The notes under the pieces: generated by a model | The model's database searches: none | Seen by the model: the letters and a program-made list of their open reading frames with translations, nothing else | What the model was told of the DNA's origin: nothing | Part shown: piece by piece, positions 61,405 through 64,000 of the stretch | How positions within the stretch are numbered: the first letter of the stretch is position 1 | Layout: each line of letters begins with the position of its first letter | Assembly: GCF_026015885.1 (NCBI RefSeq) | Contig: NZ_JAPDUG010000001.1 | Coordinates: 1,302,001-1,366,000, forward strand | DNA length: 64,000 bases | From: Halocynthiibacter sp. SDUM655004 | Lineage (GTDB): Bacteria > Pseudomonadota > Alphaproteobacteria > Rhodobacterales > Rhodobacteraceae | Reading direction: 5' to 3' | Program-made: the position numbers and the translations under genes

Positions 61405-61902
61405 ATGCAAATCCTTCCGCGTGTATCCGAGGGTATCCGGCGCAAAAGCATCGGTTTCGCTGGCGTCGTGTGCCTCGCGGTGGCTGTATCCGCGTGCTCG
61501 CCGATCTATCGAAACCACGGCTATGTGCCACCTGCCGAAGACCTCCAGAACGTTGTTGTCGGCGTTGATACGATTGATTCCGTTGAAGAAACACTCGGGT
61601 CCCCCTCAGGACGAGGCGTTCTTCAGGATAGCGATATTTTCTATACCGAATCCCGTTGGAAGACCTTCGGAATGCGGCCGCCAAAAGAAATCCATCGCGA
61701 TGTGGTCGTTGTGCGCTTTGATAGTCGCGGTACAGTTTCCAACGTCGTGCAGTTCGGATTGGAACAGGGGCAGGTTATCTCGTTTAACCGTCGTGTAACC
61801 GATTCCAACATTGCTGATGTGACCTTCTTCGGGCAGCTCCTCGGAGCGTTCGGCAACTTTGATGCTGGTCAAGCACTTACCGGTTCCCCATCCCCACAAT
61901 AG
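61405..61902 (+). CDS. bamE: Outer-membrane assembly lipoprotein BamE
   Basis: 165 residues. The lipoprotein signal ends VSAC (cysteine at 31). The SmpA/OmlA domain follows: YRNHGYVPPAEDLQNVVVGVDTIDSVEETLGSPSGRGVLQDSDIFYTESRWKTFGM. It is a component of the BAM complex that inserts beta-barrel proteins into the outer membrane. AGAGGT precedes the ATG; the signal region is longer than usual, and a later start is possible. Confidence 0.93.
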   Translation: MQILPRVSEGIRRKSIGFAGVVCLAVAVSACSPIYRNHGYVPPAEDLQNVVVGVDTIDSVEETLGSPSGRGVLQDSDIFYTESRWKTFGMRPPKEIHRDVVVVRFDSRGTVSNVVQFGLEQGQVISFNRRVTDSNIADVTFFGQLLGAFGNFDAGQALTGSPSPQ

Positions 61903-61945
61903 AGAAATTTCAATCGCTTAGATGGCATAGCTGCCTCGGCTGGCA

Positions 61946-62362
61946 CTAATCTTTTGGGTCAAATCGCAGGGCGACTCCGTTTAAGCAATACCGCAGGCCC
62001 GTGGGTTCTGGGCCGTCAGGGAATACATGCCCAAGGTGCGCCTTGCACACGTCGCAATGCACTTCGGTGCGGCGCATAAAGAACTTGCGATCCTCTTGGG
62101 TGCCAATCGGCGCGTCCGGCATTGGGGCATAGAAACTCGGCCATCCCGTGCCGGATTCGTATTTCTGCGCCTGATCAAAAAGCGGTGTATCACAGCAAAT
62201 GCAGCGGAAAACCCCGTCAACCTTAGGAAAATTGTCACAACTATGCGCGCGCTCTGTGCCGTGTTTTCGCGTGACTTTATACGCCTCCGGTGAAAGTTGC
62301 GCGCGCCAATCGGCATCGCTTTTGATGATTTCCTGTGGGCGGGAGTCGGGCGCTTTGGCCAT
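61946..62362 (-). CDS. msrB: Peptide-methionine (R)-S-oxide reductase
   Basis: 138 residues. It repairs oxidised methionine (R form). Two zinc-binding CxxC pairs (CICCDTPLF and CDVCKAHLGHVF) and the catalytic cysteine in LRYCLNGVALRF are present, with GTGWPSFYAP. It is a soluble single-domain form with no signal peptide, hence cytoplasmic. Confidence 0.96.
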   Translation of the reverse strand: MAKAPDSRPQEIIKSDADWRAQLSPEAYKVTRKHGTERAHSCDNFPKVDGVFRCICCDTPLFDQAQKYESGTGWPSFYAPMPDAPIGTQEDRKFFMRRTEVHCDVCKAHLGHVFPDGPEPTGLRYCLNGVALRFDPKD

Positions 62363-62497
62363 ATGTCAAATTCCTGTCACGTCTTGAGAGTAGGCTTCAC
62401 ACATATCATATGAGAAGCTGACCCCGTTAAAAAAGCGGGCGCAGGAGCGGTTTACGCAATTGTGATATCGAACGGGTGAGGTTGAGGAGAGCGTCAA

Positions 62498-63238
62498 ATG
62501 ACCATGCTAAAACAGGGCCGCTATCAAGCGCGTTTGGCCAAGACATCGCATGACATTGCTGCCGCCCAAGAGCTGCGTCACCGCGCGTTCTTTCAGGACG
62601 AAGCGCAACGCGGCTTGGATCAGGACGAATTCGACGAGAAATGTAGCCATGTGCTCGTGTCGGATTTGAAGACAGGCCGTCTTGTCTGCTGTTTTCGCAT
62701 GATGGAACTGGCCGATGGGCGTGGCATCACCAACAGCTATGCGGCGCAATATTACGAGCTATCCGCGCTCGCCGATTTTGATGGCCCGATTGTCGAGATG
62801 GGGCGCTTTTGCGTTGATCCTTCGGAGAATTCGCCCGATATCCTGCGCGTTGCATGGGGCGCGATGACCGAGTTTGTCGATAGTCGAGGCGTGCAACTTT
62901 TGTTTGGTTGTTCCTCGTTTAAAGGCACAGAGGCGGAGGCCTATTATGACGCCTTTGCCATGCTCAAGGAGCGCCATCTGGCGCCGAAACGATGGCTTCC
63001 CAAAGTGAAAGCGCCCGATGTGTTCCGTTTTGCCCAACGCCTGCGTCGCAAGCCTGATCCGAAGCGGGCGATGCGTTCCATGCCGCCATTGCTCAAAACA
63101 TATCTCGCTATGGGCGGATGGGTGAGTGATCATGCGGTGATTGATCCGGTGATGAACACGCTGCATGTGTTCACAGGGCTTGAGATCGGTGCAATTCCAC
63201 CGGCGCGACGACGTTTCCTTCAGGCGGCCACACGCTAG
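62498..63238 (+). CDS. olsB: Ornithine N-alpha-acyltransferase (OlsB-type)
   Basis: 246 residues of the GNAT-like hemolysin/OlsB family. Marks include AAAQELRHRAFF near the N-terminus, HVLVSDLKTGRLVCCFRMM, FDGPIVEMGRFCVDP and LFGCSSFKGTEAEAYYDAFAMLKERHLAP. OlsB transfers a 3-hydroxyacyl chain from ACP to ornithine, the first step of phosphate-free ornithine lipids common in Rhodobacteraceae. OlsA, often the next gene, is not adjacent here. GAGGAGAG precedes the ATG. Confidence 0.88.
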   Translation: MTMLKQGRYQARLAKTSHDIAAAQELRHRAFFQDEAQRGLDQDEFDEKCSHVLVSDLKTGRLVCCFRMMELADGRGITNSYAAQYYELSALADFDGPIVEMGRFCVDPSENSPDILRVAWGAMTEFVDSRGVQLLFGCSSFKGTEAEAYYDAFAMLKERHLAPKRWLPKVKAPDVFRFAQRLRRKPDPKRAMRSMPPLLKTYLAMGGWVSDHAVIDPVMNTLHVFTGLEIGAIPPARRRFLQAATR

Positions 63239-63300
63239 AATTTCGCTATTCGCGCATTCCCGCGCTTGACCTTCGCCGCGCAGCCCACTAGCCGATGGCC

Positions 63301-64000
63301 ATGGCACGTGTACCTCTTTTACAGCTTTCCGATATCGCGCTCGGTTTTGGCGGCGATCCGCTTTTCTCTTCGCTTGATCTTGTTGTGCAACCAGGCGACC
63401 GCGTGGCGCTTGTCGGGCGCAATGGCTCTGGTAAATCCACTTTGATGAAGGTCATGGCAGGGTTGGTGGAGCCTGATGATGGCAGTCGCGTTGTCCCGCA
63501 GGGTACTTCTGTTGGCTATATGGAGCAGGATCCAGACCTTAGCGGTTTTGCCACGCTTGGCGATTTCGCCGCAAGCGAGCTTGATCCGGCCGATGCCTAC
63601 CGCGTTGAAATGGTTGCCGAAGGGCTGAAATTCAAACCCGCAACAGAAGTTGCAGTTGCGTCGGGCGGGGAGCGGCGGCGAGCGGCCTTGGCCAAATTGC
63701 TGGCTGAAGCGCCGGATTTGATGCTGCTGGACGAGCCGACCAACCACCTTGATATCGAAGCCATCGGATGGCTTGAGGAGCAACTCAAAACAACGCGTGC
63801 GGGTTTTGTCCTTATTTCGCACGACCGCGCCTTCTTGAACGCGCTCACTCGCGCGACCCTCTGGGTTGATCGCGGGCAGGTACGTCGCCTTGAGAAGGGG
63901 TTCGCCCATTTCGAGGCATGGCGTGACAAAATCTGGGAAGACGAGGACATGCAGCGCCACAAGCTTGACCGCAAGATCAAGAGCGAGGCGCGATGGGCCG
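63301..64000 (+). CDS. ABC-F family ATPase, N-terminal part (cut by window edge)
   Basis: 233 codons are visible. Walker A GRNGSGKST (about 40-48), signature SGGERRRAALAKLL, Walker B LMLLDEPTNHLD and the H-loop ISHDRAFL form one complete nucleotide-binding domain; the linker begins at the right edge (DKIWEDEDMQRHKL). ABC-F proteins have two such domains, no membrane part, and act on ribosomes; this looks like the Uup branch. The ATG at 63301 gives MARVPLLQLSDIAL; an ATG two codons upstream is also open. Confidence 0.93.
   Translation, partial: MARVPLLQLSDIALGFGGDPLFSSLDLVVQPGDRVALVGRNGSGKSTLMKVMAGLVEPDDGSRVVPQGTSVGYMEQDPDLSGFATLGDFAASELDPADAYRVEMVAEGLKFKPATEVAVASGGERRRAALAKLLAEAPDLMLLDEPTNHLDIEAIGWLEEQLKTTRAGFVLISHDRAFLNALTRATLWVDRGQVRRLEKGFAHFEAWRDKIWEDEDMQRHKLDRKIKSEARWA

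Noticed and set aside
1-64000. CRISPR arrays, insertion sequences, prophage genes, restriction systems
   Set aside because: Searched by eye for regular repeats, transposase motifs and defence domains; none found.

Overview
The window is a chromosomal stretch of an alphaproteobacterium, almost certainly Rhodobacteraceae (Roseobacter/Rhodobacter group). The evidence is the moderately high GC, a one-cysteine DksA, a long-form dCTP deaminase, a cobalamin-dependent class II ribonucleotide reductase, a glnE / Entner-Doudoroff block, a TRAP transporter, an OlsB ornithine-lipid acyltransferase, and gene order that matches what I recall of the Rhodobacter sphaeroides RSP_2648-RSP_2654 neighbourhood (PIN protein to DksA). 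I see no phage, insertion sequence, CRISPR array or pseudogene. Both edges cut genes: trpD on the left and an ABC-F ATPase on the right.

Layout. 1-9.6 kb is almost all on the minus strand: fabI, a LysE exporter, gpt, an aminotransferase, ppiD-like and trpE follow each other with short gaps, then trpG-trpD. A plus-strand divergent polysaccharide deacetylase and a 54-codon membrane protein gene separate trpE from trpGD. 9.7-16.4 kb runs plus: pdxH, a double cold-shock-domain protein, a DUF192 protein, tRNA-Pro(TGG), a 925-bp regulatory gap with DnaA-box and NrdR-box candidates, then nrdJ. 16.4-20 kb: a nitrilase, and ilvI-ilvH preceded by a Val/Ile/Leu-rich leader peptide and attenuator. 20.2-27.9 kb: a sensor kinase, response regulator and APH-fold phosphotransferase joined by ATGA overlaps and divergent from a TRAP transporter with unusually large permease subunits. 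28-34.2 kb: VOC protein, arginyl/leucyl-transferase, RDD protein, DUF2852 protein behind paired palindromes, YbaK-like deacylase, glnE. 34.2-36.8 kb: edd-eda with a perfect LacI-type palindrome. 37-45.7 kb: small proteins, an rRNA methyltransferase, a PIN protein, a five-gene MoxR/VWA operon, dksA and a flavin monooxygenase. 45.7-54.9 kb: xth, erpA, dgt-argS-SPOR-scpA-scpB, and a divergent MFS/Lrp pair. 54.9-64 kb: dcd, tRNA-Pro(GGG), MerR-like protein, ihfA, the fabH-plsX-rpmF-DUF177 lipid/ribosome cluster, bamE, msrB, olsB and the ABC-F gene.

Most genes are housekeeping: amino-acid, nucleotide and fatty-acid metabolism, envelope biogenesis, chromosome segregation and stringent control. The most interesting parts are regulatory DNA absent from a plain gene list (ilv attenuator, nrdJ control region, edd operator, the repeated palindrome upstream of the DUF2852 gene), the coupled kinase-regulator-phosphotransferase unit beside the oversized TRAP transporter, and the MoxR-GNAT-DUF2927-TM-VWA operon. 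Several genes shorter than 60 codons are supported by start, ribosome-binding site and context. All calls come from reading the sequence; no database search was run.
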